Shown here: in pieces, positions 43,310-50,588 of the stretch
How positions within the stretch are numbered: the first letter of the stretch is position 1
Layout: the number at the start of each line of letters is the position of its first letter
Origin: Streptomyces sp. NBC_00237
GTDB lineage: Bacteria > Actinomycetota > Actinomycetes > Streptomycetales > Streptomycetaceae
Length of the DNA stretch: 64,000 bases
Assembly: GCF_026342435.1 (NCBI RefSeq)
Contig: NZ_JAPEMT010000001.1
Location: 2,908,501-2,972,500, forward strand
Reading direction: 5' to 3'
Position numbers and translations under genes: made by a program
Notes under the pieces: model-generated
What the model was told of the DNA's origin: nothing
Database searches by the model: none
What the model saw: only the letters and a program-made list of their open reading frames with translations

Positions 43310-43810
43310 ATGGGCACGAGCGTGATCATCTCTGCGGTGGCGGACGAACGGGACGCCGAGCAGATCCTCAAACTCCAGTACCTCTGCTACCAGAGCGAGG
43401 CGGAGCTGTACGACGACTACACCCTCGAACCCCTCACCCAGTCCCTCGCGGACCTGACGGCCGAACTCGGCCGGGGCTACGCGCTGGTGGCACGGCTGGG
43501 GGAGGAGGTCGTCGGCTCCGTCAGGGCGGTGGTCGACGAGGACGGCACGGCCCGCATCGAGAAACTCGTCGTGCACCCGCGCATGCGCCGCCACGGCTTG
43601 GGCGGCCGCCTGCTCGGAGCGGTGGAGGCCCACTTGGCCACGTCCCTCGACGCGAAGCGCTTCCGCCTCTTCACGGGCCACCGCAGCGAAACGAATCTGC
43701 GCCTCTACCGAAGCAGGGGCTACGCGACGGTGTCCCGGAAACCGGTCGGCCCCCAGCTGACCCTGATCACCCTGGAGAAAGACGCGGAGTCGTACGCGGC
43801 GAGCGCGTAG
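43310..43810 (+). CDS. GNAT acetyltransferase
   Basis: The 166-residue product has the GNAT core: RIEKLVVHPRMRRHGLGGRLLG (acetyl-CoA loop R-R-x-G-L-G) and NLRLYRSRGYATVSRK. ATG 43310 is chosen for GGAGG six bases before; the in-frame GTG 43283 lacks one. Substrate unknown. Its stop codon is part of a terminator palindrome shared with the next gene. Confidence 0.88.
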   Translation: MGTSVIISAVADERDAEQILKLQYLCYQSEAELYDDYTLEPLTQSLADLTAELGRGYALVARLGEEVVGSVRAVVDEDGTARIEKLVVHPRMRRHGLGGRLLGAVEAHLATSLDAKRFRLFTGHRSETNLRLYRSRGYATVSRKPVGPQLTLITLEKDAESYAASA

Positions 43811-43872
43811 CTCCTGAGAGGACGGGGCGGGGACCCGGACGGACCGCCCCCGCCCCGCCCTCGAGGAGCTAC
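43807..43872. terminator. Palindromic terminator that contains both stop codons
   Basis: GTAGCTCCT (43807-43815) pairs with AGGAGCTAC (43864-43872), then GAGG/CCTC and CGGGGCGGGG/CCCCGCCCCG inside. The TAG stops of the two convergent genes lie at its two feet. Confidence 0.88.
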
Positions 43873-44297
43873 CGCCGCCCCCGCAGCCACAGCAGGCCCG
43901 TCACCGGGAGGATCACCGGGATCAGGAGGTACCCCAACCCGAACTTCGACCACACCGTCGCGTCCGGAAACGCCCCCGGCGCCACCAGCGTCCACGTCCC
44001 CACCACGAGCACCCCCAGAAGCTCCACCGCGCAACACCCGAACGCGACCCGCCGCGCCGTCTCCCCGCCCCGCACCAACGTGTACGTGATGAAGGCGTAC
44101 ACCGCCGCCGCCACCGCCGACAGCGAGTACGCCAGCGGCGCCCGGTCGAACTCCGTCGCGATCTGGTACGCCGACCGCGACACCGCTCCGACGGACATCA
44201 CTCCGTACAACCACACGAGCAGCAGCCCCGGCCCCTTGACCAGTCGCTTCCGCTCATCACCGCCCCGGGGTGCCCGGGGCGCAGTCTCCGCAGCCAT
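43869..44297 (-). CDS. Small polytopic membrane protein
   Basis: The 142-residue product has about four helices (GLLLVWLYGVMSVGAV, YSLSAVAAAVYAFITYTLV, VAFGCCAVELLGVLVVGTW, GLGYLLIPVILPVTGLLWL). The ATG lies one base after the stop of the upstream membrane gene, so the two are coupled. Function unknown. Confidence 0.82.
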   Translation of the reverse strand: MAAETAPRAPRGGDERKRLVKGPGLLLVWLYGVMSVGAVSRSAYQIATEFDRAPLAYSLSAVAAAVYAFITYTLVRGGETARRVAFGCCAVELLGVLVVGTWTLVAPGAFPDATVWSKFGLGYLLIPVILPVTGLLWLRGRR

Positions 44298-44298
44298 C

Positions 44299-44658
44299 TC
44301 AGCCACTCCAGATGTCGTACAGCCGTACTTCCAGCACGGCGAGCACCACCGCACCCGCCGCCACCGTGATCGAGCCCCACTTGGTCCGCTCCGCGAGCGA
44401 CATGAACCCCGCCGCGGGCACGGCCGCGAACGACCCGACCAAGTACGACACGAAGATGACGTTCCCTTCCGCGGGCTTCTCCCCCCGCGCCAGCTGCACG
44501 ATCCCGACCACCAGCTGGGCCAGGGCGAGGACCGACACCACGGCCATGCCGATGAAGTGCCAGTCCTTGGTGGGCTGGTCGCGGAAGGCGGCGTAACCGC
44601 ACCACGCGGCGAGGGCGAGCGCGGTCACGGCGACCGCGACCGTCAGGGCGTCAAGCAT
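44299..44658 (-). CDS. Small polytopic membrane protein
   Basis: The 119-residue product has about four hydrophobic segments (MLDALTVAVAVTALALAAW, FIGMAVVSVLALAQLVVGIV, FVSYLVGSFAAVPAAGF, ITVAAGAVVLAVLEV). A TACGCT -10-like box seven bases before the ATG suggests a leaderless message; an open upstream frame is then not used. It forms an operon with the next gene; they may make a heteromeric membrane complex, which is inference. Confidence 0.8.
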   Translation of the reverse strand: MLDALTVAVAVTALALAAWCGYAAFRDQPTKDWHFIGMAVVSVLALAQLVVGIVQLARGEKPAEGNVIFVSYLVGSFAAVPAAGFMSLAERTKWGSITVAAGAVVLAVLEVRLYDIWSG

Positions 44659-44783
44659 GGGATGGAGCGTACTGGGCGCTTCCGGACGTCCTGCCCCCGG
44701 ACCCCCACCCCCGCGCCCGGCGTGGCGTTGGCCACACGCCCGTGCCCGCGCACCCTCTGACATCAGGGCGGCGGCCCTTCAGG

Positions 44784-44822
44784 TGTCCACCCCTGGACAT
44801 CATCTGTCCGCTATTCGGACAG
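44784..44822 (+). promoter_or_regulatory. Two TGTCC/GGACA inverted repeats upstream of the metN leader
   Basis: TGTCCA-CCCC-TGGACA (44784-44799) and CTGTCCG-CTATT-CGGACAG (44804-44822) are adjacent and use the same half-site. They look like paired operators for one regulator of the methionine importer. Confidence 0.6.
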
Positions 44823-44862
44823 GAGTCCTTCGCCCGGACACCCGTCTGGTTTACTCGTTCCC

Positions 44863-44949
44863 ATGACCACGACGAGCAGCCGCACCCTTGCGACCGAGGC
44901 GATGATGACGCCCGGTGCTCGTTGTATGTGTCGAATGTGCGACTTCTGA
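44863..44949 (+). CDS. Cys/Met leader peptide of metNIQ
   Basis: A 28-codon ORF (starts MTTTSSRTLATEA, ends ARCMCRMCDF) lies 224 bp before metN. The C-terminus reads Cys-Met-Cys-Arg-Met-Cys, using two TGT codons, which are rare in this genome; also two Met codons at 14-15. A ribosome slowed on Cys or Met codons could control downstream RNA folding, as known for cysteine-rich leader peptides in mycobacteria. Downstream RNA can form GTACGC/GCGTAC, CTCGGCT/AGCCGAG and a GTGCG-GGCGG/CCGCC-CGCAC hairpin (about 45120-45150) close to the metN start. No SAM riboswitch motif was found in this leader. Confidence 0.6.
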   Translation: MTTTSSRTLATEAMMTPGARCMCRMCDF

Positions 44950-45173
44950 GGGCCCCCGCCTGAGCCTCGCGCCCCGAAGCGAGACCCATTCCGGCCGCGC
45001 GTCCGTACGCACCGCGTCCCCGCACCGCGTACACGACCGCGCCGCCGGCCCCCGCGCGCCCTCGGCTCCCTTTCAGCCCGACCGAGCCGAGCTGTGCCGC
45101 GCCCCCGGACACCTGCCCCGTGCGTCCGGCGGAACGAAACCGCCGCGCACTCGACAACAGTGATGGAAACCCT

Positions 45174-46247
45174 GTGATCACCACTACTGGCCTGACCAAG
45201 GTCTACGCCTCGCGCGGCCGAGAGGTCACCGCCCTCGACGGCGTCGACCTGCACGTCCGCGAGGGCGAGGTGTTCGGCGTGATCGGTCAGAGCGGCGCCG
45301 GTAAATCCTCGCTCATCCGCTGCGTCAACCTGCTGGAACGCCCCACCTCCGGCACCGTGACCGTCGACGGCGTCGACCTCACCGCACTCGCCGGACGAGG
45401 CCAGCGCGCCAGCAAGGAACTGCGCGCCGCCCGCTCCCGCATCGGCATGGTCTTCCAGCACTTCAACCTGCTGTCCTCGCGCACCGTGCAGGGCAACATC
45501 GAACTGCCCCTCGAAATCCTCGGCGTCTCCGGCAAGGAGCGCAGCCGCAAGGCCCTCGAACTCCTCGACCTCGTAGGACTGGCCGACAAGGCGAAGTCCT
45601 ACCCCGGTCAGCTCTCCGGCGGTCAGAAGCAGCGCGTCGGCATCGCCCGCGCCCTCGCCGGTGACCCCAAGGTGCTGCTCTCCGACGAGGCGACGAGCGC
45701 GCTCGACCCCGAGACGACCCGCTCGATCCTCCAGCTCCTGCGCGACCTCAACCAGCAGCTCGGCCTGACCGTCCTGCTCATCACGCACGAGATGGACGTC
45801 GTCAAGACGATCTGCGACTCGGCGGCCCTGATGAAGCGCGGACGTGTCGTCGAGACCGGAACCGTCGCGGAACTGCTGGCCACCCCCGGCTCCGAGCTGG
45901 CCTCCGAGCTGTTCCCGGTGACCGGCCACGCGACGGGACCCGGCCGCACCGTCGTCGACGTCACCTTCCAGGGCGAGGCCGCCACCCAGCCGGTCATCTC
46001 GCAGCTCTCCCGCACGTACAACATCGACATCTCGATCCTGGGCGCCGCCATGGACACCGTCGGCGGCAAGCAGATCGGCCGGATGCGGATCGAGCTTCCC
46101 GGCCAGTACGAGGAGAACGTCGTCCCGGTCGGCTTCCTGCGCGAGCAGGGCCTTCAGGTCGACGTCGTCGAGGACGAAGACGACGCCGACGAGCCAGCCG
46201 ACGTACCGGCCCCGATCCCCGCCCTGGCCAAGGAGAGTGCCAAGTGA
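45174..46247 (+). CDS. metN: Methionine ABC transporter ATP-binding protein
   Basis: It is the 357-residue ATPase of the D/L-methionine importer. Walker A GQSGAGKSS, Q-loop VFQHFN, signature LSGGQKQR and Walker B VLLSDEATSALDPE are seen; the C-terminal 100 residues (TVVDVTFQGEAATQPVISQL) form the NIL/ACT domain that binds methionine and inhibits transport. GTG 45174 gives the usual MITTTGLTKVY start. Stop overlaps metI (GTGA). The preceding 500 bases hold the leader described above. Confidence 0.95.
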   Translation: MITTTGLTKVYASRGREVTALDGVDLHVREGEVFGVIGQSGAGKSSLIRCVNLLERPTSGTVTVDGVDLTALAGRGQRASKELRAARSRIGMVFQHFNLLSSRTVQGNIELPLEILGVSGKERSRKALELLDLVGLADKAKSYPGQLSGGQKQRVGIARALAGDPKVLLSDEATSALDPETTRSILQLLRDLNQQLGLTVLLITHEMDVVKTICDSAALMKRGRVVETGTVAELLATPGSELASELFPVTGHATGPGRTVVDVTFQGEAATQPVISQLSRTYNIDISILGAAMDTVGGKQIGRMRIELPGQYEENVVPVGFLREQGLQVDVVEDEDDADEPADVPAPIPALAKESAK

Positions 46248-46912
46248 CCTGGTCAGAGATGCAGCCCCTGCTGGAGCAGGGCATCATCGACACGCTCTAC
46301 ATGGTCCTGTGGGCCACGATCGTCTCCGTACTCGGCGGCCTCCCGCTGGGTCTGCTCCTCGTCCTCACCGACAAGGGCGGTCTGCTCCAGAACACGGTCG
46401 TGAACAAGGTCGTCGGCGTCATCGTCAACATCGGCCGCTCGCTGCCCTTCATCGTGCTGCTGATCGCGCTGATCCCCTTCACGACCTTCGTGGTCGGTAC
46501 GTTCATCGGCCCCAGCGCCATGGTCGTACCGCTGGCCATCGGCGCCATCCCCTTCTTCGCCCGGCTTGTCGAGACGGCCGTCCGCGAGGTCGACCACGGG
46601 CTGGTCGAAGCCGCCCAGGCGATGGGCGGCGGCGTGCCGACGGTCGTCTTCAAGGTGCTCCTCCCGCAGGCCCTGCCGACCCTGATCTCCGCCGTCACCA
46701 CCACGGTGATCGTCCTCGTCGGCTACTCGGCGATGGCCGGAGCGGTCGGCGGCGGCGGACTCGGCAGCGTGGCCGTCAACTACGGCTACAACCGCTTCGA
46801 GACCAACTTCATGCTCATCACCGTCGTGGTGCTGGTCGCCCTGGTCACGGTCGTCCAGCTGATCGGCGACGGCGCCGTGCGCCTGCTCGCCCGCCGGGGC
46901 CGCACCGCCTAG
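46244..46912 (+). CDS. metI: Methionine ABC transporter permease
   Basis: The 222-residue product has five transmembrane helices and the EAA loop (VEAAQAMGGGVPTVVFKVLLPQALPT within its span), with VGYSAMAGAVGGGGLGSVAV, typical of MetI. GTG start overlaps the metN stop. Confidence 0.95.
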   Translation: MTWSEMQPLLEQGIIDTLYMVLWATIVSVLGGLPLGLLLVLTDKGGLLQNTVVNKVVGVIVNIGRSLPFIVLLIALIPFTTFVVGTFIGPSAMVVPLAIGAIPFFARLVETAVREVDHGLVEAAQAMGGGVPTVVFKVLLPQALPTLISAVTTTVIVLVGYSAMAGAVGGGGLGSVAVNYGYNRFETNFMLITVVVLVALVTVVQLIGDGAVRLLARRGRTA

Positions 46913-47002
46913 GACCCCGCGTCCTTCCCGAACTTCTCTTCCCCGAGCCCGCACTCCTTGTCCGGGCGTTCCATCCGCAAGATCAAGAAAGAGGCACTTT
47001 TC

Positions 47003-47866
47003 GTGCGTAAGAACATCAAGATCTCCCTCGCCGCCGCCGCTGTCACCGCCCTCGCCCTGGGCGTCTCCGCCTGCGGCACGGCCTCCGACCCGGCCGCCGC
47101 CAAGAAGGACGAGGGCGGCAAGGTCGACGCGTCCAAGGCGCTCGTCGTCGCCGCGTCCCCGACGCCGCACGCCGACATCCTCAACTTCGTCCAGAAGAAC
47201 CTGGCGGAGAAGGCCGGACTGAAGCTGACGGTGAAGGAGTTCTCGGACTACGTCCTGCCGAACACCGCCACCCAGTCCGGCGAGGTCGACGCCAACTTCT
47301 TCCAGCACAAGCCCTACCTCGACGACTTCAACAAGAAGCGCGGCACGGACATCGTCCCGGTCGTCAACGTCGAGCTGGAGCCGCTGGCCCTGTACTCCAA
47401 GAAGGTCAAGGACCTCAAGGAGCTGAAGTCCGGCCAGACCGTCGCCGTCCCCAACGACACCACCAACGAGGGCCGCGCCCTCCACCTGCTCGCCGACAAC
47501 GGCGTCATCGTCCTCAAGGACGGCGTGGGCACCGACGCCAAGCTGTCCGACATCAAGGACAAGAAGGGCCTGGAGTTCAAGGAGCTGGAGGCCGCCACGC
47601 TGCCCCGCGCCCTGGACCAGGTCGACGCCGCCGTCATCAACGGCAACTACGCCATCCAGGCCAAGCTGTCCCCCGCCAAGGACGCCCTCGCCTCCGAGAA
47701 GGCCGACGGCAACCCGTACGCGAACTTCCTCGCCGTCAAGAAGGGCAACGAGAAGGACCCGCGCGTCGAGAAGCTCGCCAAGCTCCTCAACTCCGACGAG
47801 GTCAAGCAGTACATCGAGAAGAAGTACACCGGCCTGGTCGTCCCGTCCTTCGGCGCGGTCAAGTAA
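47003..47866 (+). CDS. metQ: Methionine-binding lipoprotein
   Basis: It is the 287-residue substrate-binding protein. A lipoprotein signal ends LGVSAC with Cys24 lipidated. Motifs of the MetQ/NlpA family: SPTPHADILNFV, FSDYVLPNTATQSGEVDANFFQHKPYL region, VPNDTTNEGRALHLL and VDAAVINGNYAIQA. GTG 47003 follows AAAGAGG. It is last in metNIQ. Confidence 0.95.
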   Translation: MRKNIKISLAAAAVTALALGVSACGTASDPAAAKKDEGGKVDASKALVVAASPTPHADILNFVQKNLAEKAGLKLTVKEFSDYVLPNTATQSGEVDANFFQHKPYLDDFNKKRGTDIVPVVNVELEPLALYSKKVKDLKELKSGQTVAVPNDTTNEGRALHLLADNGVIVLKDGVGTDAKLSDIKDKKGLEFKELEAATLPRALDQVDAAVINGNYAIQAKLSPAKDALASEKADGNPYANFLAVKKGNEKDPRVEKLAKLLNSDEVKQYIEKKYTGLVVPSFGAVK

Positions 47867-47924
47867 CCCCTGACCCACCACGGCGCCGGTCAAGCCGCCG
47901 TCCCCGTACGGCATGTGACCGCCG

Positions 47925-47955
47925 AGCCCCGTACTCCCGCGTGGAGTGCGGGGCT
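47925..47955 (+). terminator. Terminator after metQ
   Basis: AGCCCCG-T-ACTCC pairs with GGAGT-G-CGGGGCT around a CGCGT loop, with one T-G pair. Confidence 0.85.
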
Positions 47956-48105
47956 TCGGGCATGTGACCGGGCGTCACCCCCACCACCGACCCGGCCATG
48001 CGTTCCGCCCGGCCCGTGCGGCATGCTGTGCCTTCACGCCCGTACGACTGCTGAACCGTTTCCCGTACGACCTCGGCCCGACGCCTCTTCGGTATGGAGC
48101 AGCGC

Positions 48106-48756
48106 ATGACAACCACCTTCCCGGACGTCTCCATCAGCACGGACCGGCTGGTGCTGCGCCCCTACGAGGAGGCGGACATCCCGGCGCACGTCGAGATGAT
48201 GAACGACGAGGCGGTGACCGCCTGGACCACCGCCCCCCACCCCTACACCGCGCGCGACGCCGAACGGTGGGTGCGCCGCATCGCGCCCACCGAGCGCACC
48301 CAGGGCCGGGGCATCGTCTTCGCCGTCACCGAGTTCCTCACCCAGCGCCTCGTCGGCCTCATCCACCTCTCGGCCACCGACTGGCGCATCCAGGCCGCCG
48401 AGCTCCGTTACGTCACAGCCCCCTGGGCCCGTGGCGAGGGGTACGCCACCGAGGCCGTCCTCGCGGTCGCCCAGTGGCTCTTCCGCGACCAGCGCTTCGA
48501 GCGCATCGAACTGCGCACCCCGGCCGACAACACCGCCGCCCAGCAGGTCGCCCAGCGGGTCGGCTGCATCAGCGAGGGCGTCCTGCGCAACGCCTGGATA
48601 GCGCGTACGCGCACGGAGAACGGCACCGCCGAAGGCTGGACGGACATCCGTACCGACCTCATCGTGTGGAGCCTGCTGCCCGAGGACCTCGAAGGCGTGG
48701 GTGACCAGATGGCGGACGCGGGCGGCTACGCGTCGGCGTACACCGACTGGAACTGA
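48106..48756 (+). CDS. RimJ/RimL-type GNAT acetyltransferase
   Basis: The 216-residue product has STDRLVLRPYEEADIPAHVE, then LRYVTAPWARGEGYATEAVLA (acetyl-CoA loop) and RIELRTPADNTAAQQVAQRVG. These enzymes acetylate protein N-termini or small amines. ATG 48106 has GGAG six bases before; ATG 48094 would lack one. It stands alone. Confidence 0.9.
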   Translation: MTTTFPDVSISTDRLVLRPYEEADIPAHVEMMNDEAVTAWTTAPHPYTARDAERWVRRIAPTERTQGRGIVFAVTEFLTQRLVGLIHLSATDWRIQAAELRYVTAPWARGEGYATEAVLAVAQWLFRDQRFERIELRTPADNTAAQQVAQRVGCISEGVLRNAWIARTRTENGTAEGWTDIRTDLIVWSLLPEDLEGVGDQMADAGGYASAYTDWN

Positions 48757-48930
48757 CGCCCGGACCGGAGCCGGCGCTCCGGACGGGAACCGACGCCCCG
48801 CCGCACGCGTCGGCAGTGGTCTGGACCAGGTACTCTCAGCCTGCCCCGACCACCTGTGCGGCATCCCTCCGCGTGCCGGGTTCCCACCCCGCACGCGGCA
48901 CCCCCCTTGACCTCCAGGAGACTGACCACG

Positions 48931-50166
48931 ATGGCCGACCGCGTCACGGTGATCGGCTGGGACGGCTCACCCCTCACCGCCGCGGCCACCTCCGCCCTCG
49001 CGGCCGCCACCCTCGTCGCGGGCGCCGCGCACCACCTCGCCCTCCCCGAGGTCCCGGCGGGCGCCGAACGCATCCGGCTCGGCAGCGTCGACCTCGCCGC
49101 CCGCCGGATCGCGGGCCACCGGGGCACCGCCGTCGTCATGGCGGACGGCGACCCCGGGTTCTTCGGCGTCGTGCGCACCCTGCGCGCCCCCGAACACGGC
49201 CTGGAGGTCGAGGTCGTACCGGCCGTCTCCGCCGTCGCCTCCGCCTTCGCCCGCGCCGGAATGCCCTGGGACGACGCCCAGGTCGTCGTCGCGCACCGCC
49301 GCACCCTGCGCCGTGCCGTCAACGTGATCCGCGCCCACACCAAGGTCGCCGTCCTCACCTCCCCGGGGGCAGGACCCGCCGAACTCGCCCTCCTCCTCGA
49401 CGGCGTGCACCGCACCTTCGTCATCTGCGAGGAGCTCGGCTCCGACCGCGAACGCATCACCGTCCTCACCTCCGACCGGGTCGCCGACCACTCCTGGCGC
49501 GACCCCAACGTCGTCATCGCCATCGGCGGCAGCGCGCCCCCCGCCCAGCGCGGCGGCTGGCTGTTCGGCCACGACAGCGCGTACCCCGAGGGCCTGCGCG
49601 GCTGGGCCCTGGGCTCCGAGGAGTACGGGGAGGACCTGGCCGACGGCGAGACCCCGGGCCTGCGGGCCGCCCAGCTCGCCCGGCTCGGCCCGCGCACCGG
49701 CGACCTCGTCTGGGACATCGGCACCGGCTGCGGCGCGCTCGCCGTGGAGGCCACCCGCTTCGGCGCGGCGGTCATCGCCGTCGACGAGAGCGCGGACGCG
49801 TGCGTACGGACGGCGGCCGCCGCGCGCCGGTTCGGCGTACAGCTCCAGGTGGTGCGCGGCACCGCCCCGCACGTCCTGGAGGACCTTCCCGAGCCGGATG
49901 TCGTACGCGTCGGAGGCGGCGGCGTCCCCGTCGTCGAGGCGTGCGTGGACCGCCGCCCGGAGCGGATCGTCACGCACGCCCAGACCCGGGACGCCGCCGA
50001 ACTGATCGGCCGCACGCTGGAGGAGGGCGGATACGCGGTGGAGTGCTCCCTGTTCCAGACCGTCGACCTGCACGCGGCGGGGGAGTGGGAGGAGCGCAGG
50101 CGCTCCGTGGTCTTCCTGCTCACCGGCCGCCGCCAGGAACGGACCACGCGAGACCCTCGTAACTGA
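48931..50166 (+). CDS. cobL: Precorrin-6Y C5,15-methyltransferase (CbiE-CbiT fusion)
   Basis: It methylates C5 and C15 of precorrin and decarboxylates the acetate side chain in cobalamin synthesis. The 411-residue product has an N-terminal tetrapyrrole methylase domain (VTVIGWDGSPLTAAATSAL, VVMADGDPGFFGVVRTL, VPAVSAVASAFARAGMPW) and a C-terminal CbiT domain (GDLVWDIGTGCGALAVEATR). ATG 48931 has AGGAG ten bases before. No cobalamin riboswitch is visible upstream. Confidence 0.94.
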   Translation: MADRVTVIGWDGSPLTAAATSALAAATLVAGAAHHLALPEVPAGAERIRLGSVDLAARRIAGHRGTAVVMADGDPGFFGVVRTLRAPEHGLEVEVVPAVSAVASAFARAGMPWDDAQVVVAHRRTLRRAVNVIRAHTKVAVLTSPGAGPAELALLLDGVHRTFVICEELGSDRERITVLTSDRVADHSWRDPNVVIAIGGSAPPAQRGGWLFGHDSAYPEGLRGWALGSEEYGEDLADGETPGLRAAQLARLGPRTGDLVWDIGTGCGALAVEATRFGAAVIAVDESADACVRTAAAARRFGVQLQVVRGTAPHVLEDLPEPDVVRVGGGGVPVVEACVDRRPERIVTHAQTRDAAELIGRTLEEGGYAVECSLFQTVDLHAAGEWEERRRSVVFLLTGRRQERTTRDPRN

Positions 50167-50588
50167 TCCGGCGGGACCATGTCCCCTTCTTCGCGCGGAT
50201 GTTCTACCGATCGCTCCCCAGGGCGAGCGCTGTCGGTGGCGCGAGGTAGGCTGGCCGATCGTTGTACCGCAGATGGGCGGTTGGTGGATCGTTCGCCAAT
50301 GTCCTGAAACAGGGCCCTCTTTGGGACCTTGTGCGATACGGCGGACCCGGGACGTGCGCGACGTGGCGCAGCCCACAGTGGGCCGTGGCGGATCTCCCTG
50401 CCCCGGCCCCGAAGGGCCGCGACAATGCTTGGTGTCCGCGGAACCTTTCGTGCCGCACGACACCCCCGCTCGTTCATCCATGGACGGGCGCGGCCGTGTC
50501 GGGCGGTCGTTCCGGGGGACGGGGCCCTGCCGGCGGAAGGCGGTGCGGCCGAGGAAGCGTTGGTGCTACAGATGGGCGAGGGGTACGC
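50167..50588 (+). other. 422-bp region between cobL and the bluB-cobT gene
   Basis: It holds no recognised gene and no B12-box or cobalamin riboswitch that I can find. A TAGGCT -10-like box lies at 50247-50252. One frame, 50329-50592, is open for 87 codons, ends AAEEALVLQMGEGYA and overlaps the next ATG by ATGA, but its composition and lack of conserved motif make it doubtful. Confidence 0.5.

Noticed and set aside
44659-45173. SAM riboswitch upstream of metN
   Set aside because: I could not find the conserved SAM-I/SAM-IV core pairings; the leader peptide explains the region better.
48757-50588. Cobalamin riboswitch near the cob genes
   Set aside because: No B12-box core or related conserved sequence was seen in either intergenic gap.
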